From contig JAEZRC010000003.1 of NCBI GenBank assembly GCA_023440965.1, forward strand, positions 124,001 through 188,000: 64,000 bases of DNA, given 5' to 3'. This DNA is from Bacillota bacterium. GTDB taxonomy: Bacteria; Bacillota; Clostridia; Oscillospirales; Ruminococcaceae. Below are positions 17,856 through 26,683 of the stretch, piece by piece. The notes under the pieces were generated by a model. It was not told where the DNA came from. It worked only from the letters and a program-made list of their open reading frames with translations, and searched no databases. The stretch's first letter is position 1. Each line of letters begins with the position of its first letter. A program made the translations under genes and the position numbers.

Positions 17856-18527
17856 ATGATATACGTAACTGGCGACCTTCATGGCGATATCAACCGCTTT
17901 AAAGACAAGAAAATAAAAAAATTGAAAAAGAATGATTATCTTATTGTTTGCGGAGATTTCGGATTTATTTGGTCGGGTACAAAAAAAGAAAATAAAGTTA
18001 TTAAAAAGCTTGGTAAAAAGAAATATAATATTCTCTTCATTGAGGGCTGCCACGAAAACTATGATTTATTATACAACTATCCACAAGAAGAATGGAATGG
18101 CGGAAAGGTAAGAACAATTTCCGGCAATTTAAGACAGCTTGTCCGTGGTAGTATATTTGAGATCGAAGGTAAGAAGATATTTGCTTTTGGTGGTGGTCAG
18201 AGTGCCGACCGCCACATAAGAAAAGAACATAACACCTTTTGGGAGCAGGAGCTTCCAAGTGATGAGGAGCTTATCAACGCTTTAAAGAATCTAAAAAACA
18301 ATAATAGCAGTGTTGATTATATTATAACTCACGAGCCACCATCATTACTCAAGGACTATCTTGATATTGATATTGAGCTCATTCAGACAAATCAGCTAAA
18401 TGCAGCATTCTCACAGATTGCTGATAGCTGTAAGTTTAAAATGTGGTACTTCGGGAAATGCCACAAGAATAAAATTGTATCTAAGCACTATCACGCTCTT
18501 TTTGATTACGTTGCAAAGGTTGATTAA
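17856..18527 (+). CDS. Metallophosphoesterase-family protein with altered metal ligands
   Basis: A 223-residue calcineurin-like phosphoesterase. Visible motifs are GDLHGD (Asp7, His9), CGDFGF (Asp34), GCHEN (64-68) and THEPP (His159). The family motif G-N-H-E reads G-C-H-E (Cys65) and the closing G-H-x-H reads G-K-C-H (200-203), so two canonical metal ligands are replaced. Activity may be reduced, or metal preference may differ. The frame is open to 17700, but AAGGAG 7 nt before ATG 17856 and the family start MIYVTGDLHGD fix the start. It is convergent with the pentapeptide-repeat gene, one base apart. Confidence 0.85.
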   Translation: MIYVTGDLHGDINRFKDKKIKKLKKNDYLIVCGDFGFIWSGTKKENKVIKKLGKKKYNILFIEGCHENYDLLYNYPQEEWNGGKVRTISGNLRQLVRGSIFEIEGKKIFAFGGGQSADRHIRKEHNTFWEQELPSDEELINALKNLKNNNSSVDYIITHEPPSLLKDYLDIDIELIQTNQLNAAFSQIADSCKFKMWYFGKCHKNKIVSKHYHALFDYVAKVD

Positions 18528-18528
18528 A

Positions 18529-19137
18529 CTATTCTGTTACAACACAGCCGAACGATTCAGCAATGCAGATTGACTGTGATATGTCAACGATACATTTTTT
18601 AAGATTGATATTTTTAAAATCCACACCATCAACTCTTGCATCACGCAGATCTGCTTCTGAAAGATCCGCATTAAGAAATATTGCATGGTGTAAATCTGAA
18701 TGACGGAATTTTGCTTTCTGAAGATTACATTCGCTGAATATTGCATTTGAAAATGTAATATTAGAAAGATACATACACTTAAGATTGCAACCGTTAAAAC
18801 TTGTGTAAGAAAAGTTTCCGCCCTTTATTTCAAAAGAAAGGAACTTTGAATTTGAAAAGTTTGAACCTACTGCCTTGCAATTTTCAAAAACAGATGACAG
18901 AAAACTTGAATTCTCAAGATTGCAGTTTGAAATCTCACATTTCACTGCACTGACATCACTGAATCTTGAGCCAGAAAAATCGCAGTTCCTGAATATACAG
19001 TCATTAAGCTTTGTATTGATAAAATTTGAAAACCTGAATTTGCAGTTCTCAAAGACATGCCCATTGAGTATAAATCCGTCAAATTCTTCGCCGGTAAAAT
19101 CATCGTCACGATATTCTGTTATTCCACTAATAAGCAT
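18529..19137 (-). CDS. Pentapeptide-repeat protein
   Basis: A 202-residue protein made almost entirely of A(D/N)LXX-type pentapeptide repeats (FENCKFRFSNF, FRNCDFSGSRF, ADLSEADLRDA), forming a right-handed quadrilateral beta-helix. No signal peptide or membrane segment is visible. Some members protect DNA gyrase from quinolones (Qnr/MfpA), but this cannot be told from sequence; most have no known function. ATG 19137 has GTGGGG at a good distance; a GTG at 19146 is in frame but covers the binding site. No terminator separates it from the convergent phosphoesterase gene. Confidence 0.88.
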   Translation of the reverse strand: MLISGITEYRDDDFTGEEFDGFILNGHVFENCKFRFSNFINTKLNDCIFRNCDFSGSRFSDVSAVKCEISNCNLENSSFLSSVFENCKAVGSNFSNSKFLSFEIKGGNFSYTSFNGCNLKCMYLSNITFSNAIFSECNLQKAKFRHSDLHHAIFLNADLSEADLRDARVDGVDFKNINLKKCIVDISQSICIAESFGCVVTE

Positions 19138-19236
19138 TATTATCACCCCACGTTTTTCACATTATACCACAAATGTAAATAGACAGCAATTATTTTTGAT
19201 TTATGTTGAAATATGTCGTATATATCTTCAAAAAAT

Positions 19237-19266
19237 AAGCATTCACAAGAAATTTTGTGAATGCTT
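19237..19266. terminator. Bidirectional intrinsic terminator
   Basis: AAGCATTCACAA pairs with TTGTGAATGCTT; T runs exist on both strands. It serves the small basic gene on the minus strand. Confidence 0.85.
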
Positions 19267-19272
19267 TTTATA

Positions 19273-19383
19273 TTATCTGTCTGTATTAGGACCGAGTGAT
19301 TCTTTCTTTGTATTATGCGGGGTATCCTTAGTGTTGTTGCCTTTTTTATTTTCTTTCTTCTTATCTCTGCTTACCTTTGACAT
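19273..19383 (-). CDS. 36-residue highly basic small protein
   Basis: A short frame beginning MSKVSRDKKKENKKG and ending ESLGPNTDR. More than a third of the residues are Lys or Arg, with no hydrophobic segment. A perfect AGGAGG stands 6 nt before ATG 19383 and a strong terminator lies just after the stop, so it is probably a real, separately transcribed gene. It lies downstream of sigK on the same strand (86 bp). I do not recognise a family. Small basic proteins of this kind in spore formers can be spore or nucleic-acid-binding proteins (inference only). Confidence 0.65.
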   Translation of the reverse strand: MSKVSRDKKKENKKGNNTKDTPHNTKKESLGPNTDR

Positions 19384-19468
19384 TATAAACCTCCTGAAAT
19401 ATTTATTATAATGGTAATGTCTAATGTAAGTATTGCACATTTTTATTCCTTTATTCCGCAAAAGTGAA

Positions 19469-20173
19469 TTATCCTCTTAAAAGCGGGGTCTTGTCATATT
19501 TCTTCTTAAGCATGCAAAGTGCCTTTTTCTCAATTCTTGAAACATATGAGCGTGATATATTAAGCTTATCGGCAATTTCTCTTTGAGTAAGAGGATGATA
19601 GCCATAAAGCCCGTATCTTAGTTTTATTATCTTTGCTTCTCTTTCATCAAGACATTCATCAATGAATTTATATAGCTGCTCCGATTTTATTATCAAATCA
19701 ACCTGTTCAACCATACAGCCTGTATCAGCTACAATATCCATTAGTGTGAGCTGATTACCGTCCTTATCAGTATCAATTGATTCTTCAAAATGAATTTCCC
19801 CCGCACTTTTTTTAAGACTTCGAAAATACATGAGGATTTCATTTTCAATACACTTACTTGCATATGTTGCAAAGCGTGTTCCTTTTGAATAATCAAAAGT
19901 GGAAACAGCCTTAATAAGCCCGATTGTTCCAATTGAAATTAGGTCATCCTGTTCCTTAGAATATGAGTAATATTTTTTTATTATGTGTGCAACAAGCCTC
20001 AAATTATGTTCAATAAGCTTGTTACGTGCATCTGAATCACCTGTTGCCATTTTTTCAAAATACTCAAGCTCCTCCTTTGCTACCAAAGGCTTTGGGAATA
20101 CGCCGTTGCTTTCAAGATATAGTGCAAAATACAAAAGATTGTTAAGTGCAAAAGTTATAAGATTTGAAAACAT
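19469..20173 (-). CDS. sigK: Mother-cell sporulation sigma factor pro-SigK
   Basis: A 234-residue sigma-70 protein with a ~20-residue hydrophobic pro-sequence (MFSNLITFALNNLLYFALYL) as in pro-SigK, then EHNLRLVAHIIKKYY and DLISIGTIGLIKAVSTFD (region 2) and REIADKLNISRSYVSRIEKKAL (region 4, helix-turn-helix; shown in two overlapping parts only for orientation). SigK drives late mother-cell transcription during spore coat and cortex formation after proteolytic removal of the pro-sequence. The gene is continuous, not split by a skin element. ATG 20173 has GGAGG 6 nt upstream; the GTG at 20179 lies within that spacer. It shows that the organism belongs to a spore-forming lineage. Confidence 0.93.
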   Translation of the reverse strand: MFSNLITFALNNLLYFALYLESNGVFPKPLVAKEELEYFEKMATGDSDARNKLIEHNLRLVAHIIKKYYSYSKEQDDLISIGTIGLIKAVSTFDYSKGTRFATYASKCIENEILMYFRSLKKSAGEIHFEESIDTDKDGNQLTLMDIVADTGCMVEQVDLIIKSEQLYKFIDECLDEREAKIIKLRYGLYGYHPLTQREIADKLNISRSYVSRIEKKALCMLKKKYDKTPLLRG

Positions 20174-20208
20174 ATACACCCTCCTTTTTTAAGACGATAT
20201 ATATATTT

Positions 20209-20236
20209 ATATGTATGTACAAGTTTTGAGTATAAC
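20209..20236 (-). promoter_or_regulatory. Possible SigE-type promoter of sigK
   Basis: Minus strand: GTTATAC (20236-20230), 12 nt, CATACATAT (20217-20209), about 35 bp before the sigK start. The -10 part resembles the SigE consensus CATACANT; the -35 part is weaker and the spacing slightly short. In Bacillus sigK is SigE/SpoIIID-dependent. Confidence 0.3.
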
Positions 20237-20362
20237 TGAAAGAAATCGTCAGCTTTGTACTTTTTATTCAATAAAGTATTATAGTTGCGTTAAGTATTTC
20301 TATGTGGTAAAATGTTGATGGAAATATATTGAATTGTATTTTGGCAGTTAAGGAGTGACATT

Positions 20363-20836
20363 ATGAAAATGAAGCGTAAGAACCTACTTTTGTCTCTTGT
20401 GTTTCCAGTTATTATTTTAATTGCATTTTCTCTCATTCATATATTCTTTGTTTCTAATTACAATGACTTCAAATCCGATAAATTAGCATTTACTTTTCAA
20501 ATCTGCTTACTGGCTGGTGGATTACTTTCAGTTCTACTGACAGTTTTGTTATCAATAGATACAAGTGATTTACTTAAATTCAGGGTTATTTATCTACTTG
20601 TATGTTCAGTTCTTTATTTATTTATTGTTGATGCAACGGCAGATGATAAACTAGCAATAGTTTTACCTATTCTATCGTGTTTTATTGGATACGTTTGCAT
20701 AATAGGGAAAACATACAAATATGAAAAACTGATAATAGTTATTCTTTCAGACCCTATTTTGTACTTTAGTATTGCAATTATCTTTTTTCTTATATCTATT
20801 AAATTGAGCGGTGGTCTTTTTTCTCAAGGTATTTAA
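20363..20836 (+). CDS. Hypothetical five-pass membrane protein
   Basis: A 157-residue protein with hydrophobic segments at about 8-29, 41-64, 74-90, 96-114 and 129-149, and short charged loops. AAGGAG lies 8 nt before the ATG. I do not recognise a family. The following gene (20872) has a nearly identical start context (GTGACATTATGAAAA), so the two may be a pair expressed together. Both sit directly before a P-type ATPase that has lost its N-terminal half. Confidence 0.65.
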   Translation: MKMKRKNLLLSLVFPVIILIAFSLIHIFFVSNYNDFKSDKLAFTFQICLLAGGLLSVLLTVLLSIDTSDLLKFRVIYLLVCSVLYLFIVDATADDKLAIVLPILSCFIGYVCIIGKTYKYEKLIIVILSDPILYFSIAIIFFLISIKLSGGLFSQGI

Positions 20837-20871
20837 ATAATTTTATAATCGCAAGAATTTGAGGTGACATT

Positions 20872-21072
20872 ATGAAAAAGATAATACGTGCTATAATGAG
20901 CAGAAAAGAAAAATCAAAACATAGGATGCCTAAACTCATATCACAAGACAAATGGTACAATAGAAAATTAACATACAATGAGTTAAAGAGTAGATGGCAT
21001 TACCTTATCATTAGAATAATATGCACCCTACTTTTTTCAATTATAGCAATTATATATGTTGCTTTGAATTAA
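20872..21072 (+). CDS. Hypothetical small membrane protein
   Basis: A 66-residue protein with a basic N-terminal part (residues 1-42) and one C-terminal membrane segment (about 43-65). GAGGTG precedes the ATG at a normal distance. It lies 35 bp behind the five-pass membrane protein gene. No family recognised. The basic cytoplasmic part with a single C-terminal anchor is the only structural clue. Confidence 0.6.
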   Translation: MKKIIRAIMSRKEKSKHRMPKLISQDKWYNRKLTYNELKSRWHYLIIRIICTLLFSIIAIIYVALN

Positions 21073-21121
21073 TAGTATTTTTATACATCAACTTTCCCAC
21101 AAAGCGTTAGGACTACAATAG

Positions 21122-22987
21122 TATAAGATATCAAAGAGCACAAAAAACAAGCCTAATTATTTATCAAGCTTGCTTTTTGTTCTTGTTGGAATCATAACCT
21201 TCATTAATGTTTTTGATCATACTCTTAGTGCAAGAATTATTGAAAGTATTCTTTCTGGAATTACGCTGGCAATGGCAATGATTCCTGAAGAATTTCCTGT
21301 TATATTGACTGTATTCTTATCAATGGGTGCATGGAGACTTGCAAAAAAGAATTCACTTGTAAGGAAGCTGCCGTCTGTCGAAACGCTTGGCGCGGTTTCC
21401 GTACTCTGCGTTGACAAGACAGGAACAATAACTATGAACCAGATGACAGTTCAGGACACTTGGGCTATGAATTGTGAGAATGATTGCCTATGTGAAATAA
21501 TGGGGCTTGGCTGTGAAACTGACGCTTATGACCCAATGGAAAAAGCAATGCTTGATCATTGTGAAAAGCTTGGTATTGAAAAGTCACATCTTTTCGGTGG
21601 AAAACTGTTATATGAATATCCATTCACTAATGATTTAAAAATGATGGGACACGTTTGGAATCACAATAATAAAATTATCATAGCCGCAAAAGGCTCACCT
21701 GAAAAAATTCTTTCTATCTGTTTACTTTATGATACTGAAAGAAAAAGCACTCAAGATAAAATAATTCAAATGTCAGAACAGGGCTTGCGTGTTATTGCTA
21801 TTGCAACAGCTAATCTCGATTCTGAAAAAGATATACCAACGGATATCACCGATTGTACATTGACATTATGCGGACTTATCGGTCTTGCTGACCCACCACG
21901 TGAAAGCGTAAAGAATGATATATCTGTATGTAATAAAGCTGGAATACGGGTCGTAATGATTACAGGGGATAACGGAATAACAGCGTCTTCTATTGCTAAA
22001 AAAATTGGTATGAAAAACTGTGAGAATATAATCACAGGCGATATGATAAATGAAATGACAGATGAACAACTCAGAGAAAAGGTAAAAGACGTTAGCATTT
22101 TCTCAAGAGTTATCCCTGAACACAAAATGAGAATAGTAAAAGCATTTAAGGAAAACGGCGAGATTGTCGCAATGACCGGCGACGGAGTAAACGATGCCCC
22201 TGCCCTTAAATACGCTGATATAGGAATTGCTATGGGTAAGCATGGAAGTGAGGTATCACGCGAAGCTGCTGATCTTATCCTTATGGATGACAATTTCACA
22301 ACCATTGTTGAAACAGTAAAAGACGGACGAAGAATTTATGACAACATCCGCAAGGCGGTCGGTTATGTATTCTCTATTCATATTCCTATTGCTTTGGCAT
22401 CACTCATTGCACCAGCTCTTGGCATTAACCCAACTATGCTGTTGCTTTTGCCTCTCCACATTGTTCTGCTTGAGCTTATAATTGACCCAACCTGCTCAAT
22501 TGTTCTTGAGCGTCAGCCTTCCGAACGCGATATTATGGATAGAAAGCCTCGCAATCCAAACGAGAAGCTTCTTACTACAAAATTACTTTTTAAAAGCGTA
22601 ATTCAGGGACTTGTAATTTTTGTTGCATCATTTGGAACTTATTATACTGTGCTTGATAATAATTCTAATAATGCTCCCCTCGCAAGAACAATGGGGCTTG
22701 CTATAATAATGCTATCTAATATTTTTTTAGTGCAGGTGAATAGTTCAGACAAAGATATTGCTATTCAATCATTACGGCAACTTATAAAAGATAAGGTAAT
22801 GTGGATAGCAAACATTATGGTATTAGCAGGGCTTTGTGTGATAATATATTCACCAATGAACAGCTTTTTTAAGCTTTCTTCATTAAGCGCCATACAACTT
22901 TTATTAACACTTGGAATATCATCACTTTCTGTATTTTGGTATGATATTATTAAAATTATAAGAAAAAGATTGACAAAATTAGCATAA
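21122..22987 (+). pseudogene. P-type cation ATPase lacking its N-terminal third
   Basis: The frame is open from 21122 (after a TAG) to 22987; TTG 21170 is the first start-like codon and has no clear ribosome binding site. From there 605 residues cover the M4 motif IPEEFP, phosphorylation loop DKTGT (Asp82), KGSPE, TGD, the hinge GDGVNDAPAL, and membrane helices M5-M10 of a calcium-type P2 ATPase (PEEF subgroup). The cation-ATPase N-terminal domain, M1-M3 and the actuator domain with TGES are missing. A pump without the actuator cannot complete dephosphorylation, so this is most likely a broken gene. The deletion joint lies between 21072 and 21170, next to two unrelated small genes. Confidence 0.85.
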
Positions 22988-23044
22988 GATGATATATTGA
23001 CATGTGAACACTTATTCATATGTTTTGAAAAATGAGGTAATGTA

Positions 23045-23749
23045 ATGAAGGAAATAATCAAAATAGAAAACTTATCAAAAATCTATAAAACAGGTTCGAC
23101 TGAGCTTTACGCTGTCAATGATATTTCATTATCAATTAATGAGGGCGAAATTGTAACGATCCTTGGCCCTTCAGGAAGTGGGAAGTCAACACTTGTCAAT
23201 ATAATAGGAGGAATTGATACAGCAGACTCTGGGAATGTAATAGTTGACCGTAAGGAAGTAACTTCCCTCAAAAACGGAAAGCTAACAGATTATAGGCGTG
23301 ACTGCATAGGCTTTGTATTTCAATTCTATAATCTTATCCCTAATCTTAATGTTTATGAAAATGTCGAAGTTGTTGCTGATATTTCAAGCAATCCACTTAA
23401 TATTGATGAGTTATTAAAAAACCTGGGAATATATGAACTTGCCAAGCGTTATCCTGTTGAGCTTTCAGGCGGTCAACAGCAGAGAGTCGCAATAGCAAGA
23501 GCTTTTGTTAAAAATCCAAAGCTTTTACTTTGCGATGAGCCAACTGGTGCACTTGATTCAAAATCTTCACTTGAAATATTAAAGTTAATCCAAAGGTTAA
23601 ATAAGGATTACAACACAACAATTCTTATAATTACACATAACCAGGCAATTTCTGATATGTGTCACAGAACAATTAAGATCCGTGACGGAAAAATAAGAAG
23701 TGATAAGCTGAATGAAAATATCGTTCCTGTTGATGAAATCAACTGGTAG
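23045..23749 (+). CDS. ABC transporter ATP-binding protein (MacB/LolD type)
   Basis: A 234-residue ATPase with Walker A GPSGSGKST, Q-loop FQFYNLIPNL, signature LSGGQQQRVAIARA, Walker B LLLCDEPTGALD and the switch histidine in ITHNQ. This subfamily works with FtsX-type permeases that use mechanotransmission to export or extract lipoproteins and peptides such as bacitracin. Its partner is the next gene, with 10 bp between stop and start. GAGGTAATGTA precedes the ATG. Confidence 0.92.
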   Translation: MKEIIKIENLSKIYKTGSTELYAVNDISLSINEGEIVTILGPSGSGKSTLVNIIGGIDTADSGNVIVDRKEVTSLKNGKLTDYRRDCIGFVFQFYNLIPNLNVYENVEVVADISSNPLNIDELLKNLGIYELAKRYPVELSGGQQQRVAIARAFVKNPKLLLCDEPTGALDSKSSLEILKLIQRLNKDYNTTILIITHNQAISDMCHRTIKIRDGKIRSDKLNENIVPVDEINW

Positions 23750-23759
23750 GGGTGATATT

Positions 23760-25994
23760 ATGACATTAAATAAAAGAATAAAGAAAACCTTTATTGAGCA
23801 TAGAGCAAGCTATATTGGTATAATAATTCTCATTATACTGTCCACCGCATGCTATTTATCAATGAAAACTGCTGCTGTAAGTATCAGGCAGAATGTCAAG
23901 CAGAACCGAATTGACCAAAAGGTTGAGGATGCTAATTTCAAGCTTTCCGAAAAAATATCTGAAGAAGAAGAGAAAAGCATTGAGAATACATATAACCTCA
24001 CAATTCAGGAAAATACTTATTACAACACAAAATATAAGAAAGCTTTCATTAAAATTGTTAAAGAAGCAAAGGAGATAAACCTCCCATTACTTGATAAGGG
24101 TAAATATCTTTCAGACGATAATGACATCATGATTGATAATTTCTATATGAATGCCAATAAGGTCAAGATTGGCGATAAAATCACCCTCGATGGGAAAGAC
24201 TATAAAATCTGCGGAACTTTCACTACTCCTGATACTTTGTCACTTCTCAACCGTGATACTGATATGATGGCAGACGGAAGCAAATTTGGATATTTCATGA
24301 TTACTGAAAAGGCTTTTAATGAGCTTTCATCAGATAAGAAAACATCAAACTATAGTGTAATATTTAATGAGAAAAATACTGATAAATTTAAAAATGAACT
24401 TTCACAAAAGCATTTTATTTCAAGTTGGCAGACAAAGTCATCAAATAAAAGAATAACGACCTTTGACGGTGAGAGTAACACAACAATTTTAATAAGCAAG
24501 ATCGCTCCATTGTTTCTATTTAGTATTAGTATGCTGATAATGGCTGTTGTCATTGCAAGAATGCTCAGAAAAGAATATACATATATCGGCACACTTTCAG
24601 CACTCGGTTATAAAAACCGAAAGATATTAAATCATTATCTTATGCTACCAATAATTATTACATTAATAGGCTCACTCCTTGGGCTTGGGCTTGGATTATT
24701 ACTTGTAAAGCCTATGCGATTAATGATAAGTGTTGAATACAACATCCCTAGGTCAATTTTCTATATAAAATGGTATGATGTCGTTACTGTACTGCTTATA
24801 CCTGTAATACTTAATATTATAAGTGCAGGGATTTCAATACTTTCAGCTCTCTCAAAAAACATTGTAACACTCTTAAAATCAAATGCTGGCAATATTAAAA
24901 AAGGTCTTCTCACAAAGCTTATCCCATACAGAAAAGGCTCATTCAAGTTAAGATTTAAGCTAAAGGAAACTACCTCAAACCTACCAAGAAGCTTTTTATT
25001 GCTCGTTGGTACAATAGCTGCATCAATCTTTATGATGACAGGATTTGTATTCTTCGGCTGTGTTGACTTTATGATTGACAAAAATGAATTTAATGCCTTT
25101 AATTATTCAAACCAGTATATTTTTAACACGCCACAAATTGAAAACAAAACAGACGGTGAACCTTTCTCAATATATGAGTTTGAATATCTTGATAAAGGAA
25201 AACCAATAAATGTTGCTGTCCTCGGTTCAGCTGACATCACAAAATATATTAAACTTCAAGATACGGACGGCAATGACATTCCGAACGATAAAACCGTAAT
25301 ACCACGAAGCGTAGCAAAACGCTTAAAACTAAAAAAAGGCGACACAATAACTCTCCGCAACAATTCGGATGCAAAAGAGCATAAAATAAAGATTGATGCG
25401 GTCAGCAATCTATGCTTTGGTAATAACATTTATATGCCAGCGACAAAACTTAATTCTCTTATCGGAATCCCTGAGAACGCATTTAATGGATTATATTCTG
25501 ACCATAATCTCGACATTGATAATAATCTTCTGTTAACTTCGGTTTCCGAAGAAGAAGGCACCGCTGGTGTTAAATCAGCAATTAATGCTTTCCGGTCATT
25601 CCTTTATATTCTTGCAGCTTTTGCTGCGGTAATTGGTATCATTGTGATTTATATTGTAACAACCATGATAGTTGAGGAAAACCGAAAGAACATATCAATG
25701 CTCAAGGTTGTAGGTTATAAGAATAATGAAATATCACGATTGATGTTGCGTTCTGGTTCATATCTTGTTGTAGGAGGCTTTCTGTTGGCAATACCTCTTA
25801 CACTTTCTCTTACACAAATGTTCTTCGATGGACTCATGAAATCAATGTTCTACTACTATATAGCTTCAATAAAGCTTGTACAGGTACTCATTTCATTTGC
25901 TTTTATTCTTATCGTATATTATCTAACGCTATTTAAGTCAAAAAAGAAAGTTATGAATGTCAATATGGCTGAAAGTCTTAAGGCAAGAGAATAG
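23760..25994 (+). CDS. FtsX-family ABC transporter permease (long form)
   Basis: A 744-residue permease. One membrane helix near residues 20-38 is followed by an extracytoplasmic domain to about 245. Then come three helices (about 250-370) with YIGTLSALGYKNRKI, a second helix and extracytoplasmic domain (about 425-610), and three C-terminal helices (about 615-735) with NISMLKVVGYKNNEI. Two FtsX domains in one chain is the layout of large MacB-like exporters with one polypeptide. It pairs with the ATPase at 23045. ATG 23760 was chosen because TAGGGGTG lies just before it; an upstream in-frame ATG falls inside the ATPase gene. The substrate is unknown. Confidence 0.88.
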   Translation: MTLNKRIKKTFIEHRASYIGIIILIILSTACYLSMKTAAVSIRQNVKQNRIDQKVEDANFKLSEKISEEEEKSIENTYNLTIQENTYYNTKYKKAFIKIVKEAKEINLPLLDKGKYLSDDNDIMIDNFYMNANKVKIGDKITLDGKDYKICGTFTTPDTLSLLNRDTDMMADGSKFGYFMITEKAFNELSSDKKTSNYSVIFNEKNTDKFKNELSQKHFISSWQTKSSNKRITTFDGESNTTILISKIAPLFLFSISMLIMAVVIARMLRKEYTYIGTLSALGYKNRKILNHYLMLPIIITLIGSLLGLGLGLLLVKPMRLMISVEYNIPRSIFYIKWYDVVTVLLIPVILNIISAGISILSALSKNIVTLLKSNAGNIKKGLLTKLIPYRKGSFKLRFKLKETTSNLPRSFLLLVGTIAASIFMMTGFVFFGCVDFMIDKNEFNAFNYSNQYIFNTPQIENKTDGEPFSIYEFEYLDKGKPINVAVLGSADITKYIKLQDTDGNDIPNDKTVIPRSVAKRLKLKKGDTITLRNNSDAKEHKIKIDAVSNLCFGNNIYMPATKLNSLIGIPENAFNGLYSDHNLDIDNNLLLTSVSEEEGTAGVKSAINAFRSFLYILAAFAAVIGIIVIYIVTTMIVEENRKNISMLKVVGYKNNEISRLMLRSGSYLVVGGFLLAIPLTLSLTQMFFDGLMKSMFYYYIASIKLVQVLISFAFILIVYYLTLFKSKKKVMNVNMAESLKARE

Positions 25995-26000
25995 CAACAA

Positions 26001-26030
26001 AAAAGTCTGCTCATTAAGAGCAGACTTTTT
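26001..26030. terminator. Bidirectional terminator between convergent ABC operons
   Basis: AAAAGTCTGCTC pairs with GAGCAGACTTTT around a 5-nt loop. Confidence 0.9.
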
Positions 26031-26031
26031 A

Positions 26032-26682
26032 TTATGCTTTTATTTTTTCTTCAAGCTTATGATGATTCACGACAATTATTCTGTCGCTTTCTTCAAGCAA
26101 AGTTGTATCGTGAGTTGCCATAATAAGCGTCGTTGTATCCTTCATTTCTCTTATCAATGACATTACCTCAACAGCTGTTTCGTGGTCAAGCGAGGCTGTC
26201 GGCTCATCAGCAAACAGAACTCTTGGCTTTTTAACAAGTGCTCTTGCTATCGCAACTCTCTGACGCTGACCACCAGAAAGCTGATGTGGCTTTTTATTGA
26301 GATGTTCTTCAAGCCCAAGCTTTATAAGCATTTCCTTTGACTTTTCAACAGTCTCACTGTCTTTTATTGCAATAAGCACATTTTCAAGAACACTCATATA
26401 TGGAATAAGGAAATGCTGTTGAAAGATAAATCCAAAGCTATCGTATCTTTCGCCTGAAGTATCCTTCTTTTCAGAAATATTGATATTATCAAAAACTATA
26501 TCGCCGCTTGTAGGCTTTTTGAGAGCAGAAAGAAGATATATCATTGAACTTTTACCTGATCCTGATGGTCCTACAAGTACAACAGATTCGCCATCATTTA
26601 TTTTAAGGCTTATATTATCGAGAACTATTTTTTCCTTATCACCGTCCGGATAAACAAGGCTGACGTTTTTTGCTTCAAGCAT
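26032..26682 (-). CDS. ABC transporter ATP-binding protein
   Basis: A 216-residue ATPase of the MacB/LolD class with GPSGSGKSS, LSGGQRQRVAIARA, LFADEPTASLD and MATHD. It follows its permease gene by one base (stop and start read TAATATG), indicating coupled translation. AGGAGAGG precedes ATG 26682; an upstream in-frame ATG at 26700 lies within the permease gene. A second, separate FtsX-type export system, oriented against the first. Confidence 0.9.
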   Translation of the reverse strand: MLEAKNVSLVYPDGDKEKIVLDNISLKINDGESVVLVGPSGSGKSSMIYLLSALKKPTSGDIVFDNINISEKKDTSGERYDSFGFIFQQHFLIPYMSVLENVLIAIKDSETVEKSKEMLIKLGLEEHLNKKPHQLSGGQRQRVAIARALVKKPRVLFADEPTASLDHETAVEVMSLIREMKDTTTLIMATHDTTLLEESDRIIVVNHHKLEEKIKA

Positions 26683-26683
26683 A

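Noticed and set aside
20180..20362. Divergent regulatory region between sigK and the membrane protein gene as a riboswitch
   Set aside because: No conserved aptamer motif or terminator hairpin; only a weak SigE-like promoter is listed.
23712..23759. Permease start inside the ATPase gene
   Set aside because: TAGGGGTG directly before ATG 23760 and the short gap fit the usual operon design better.
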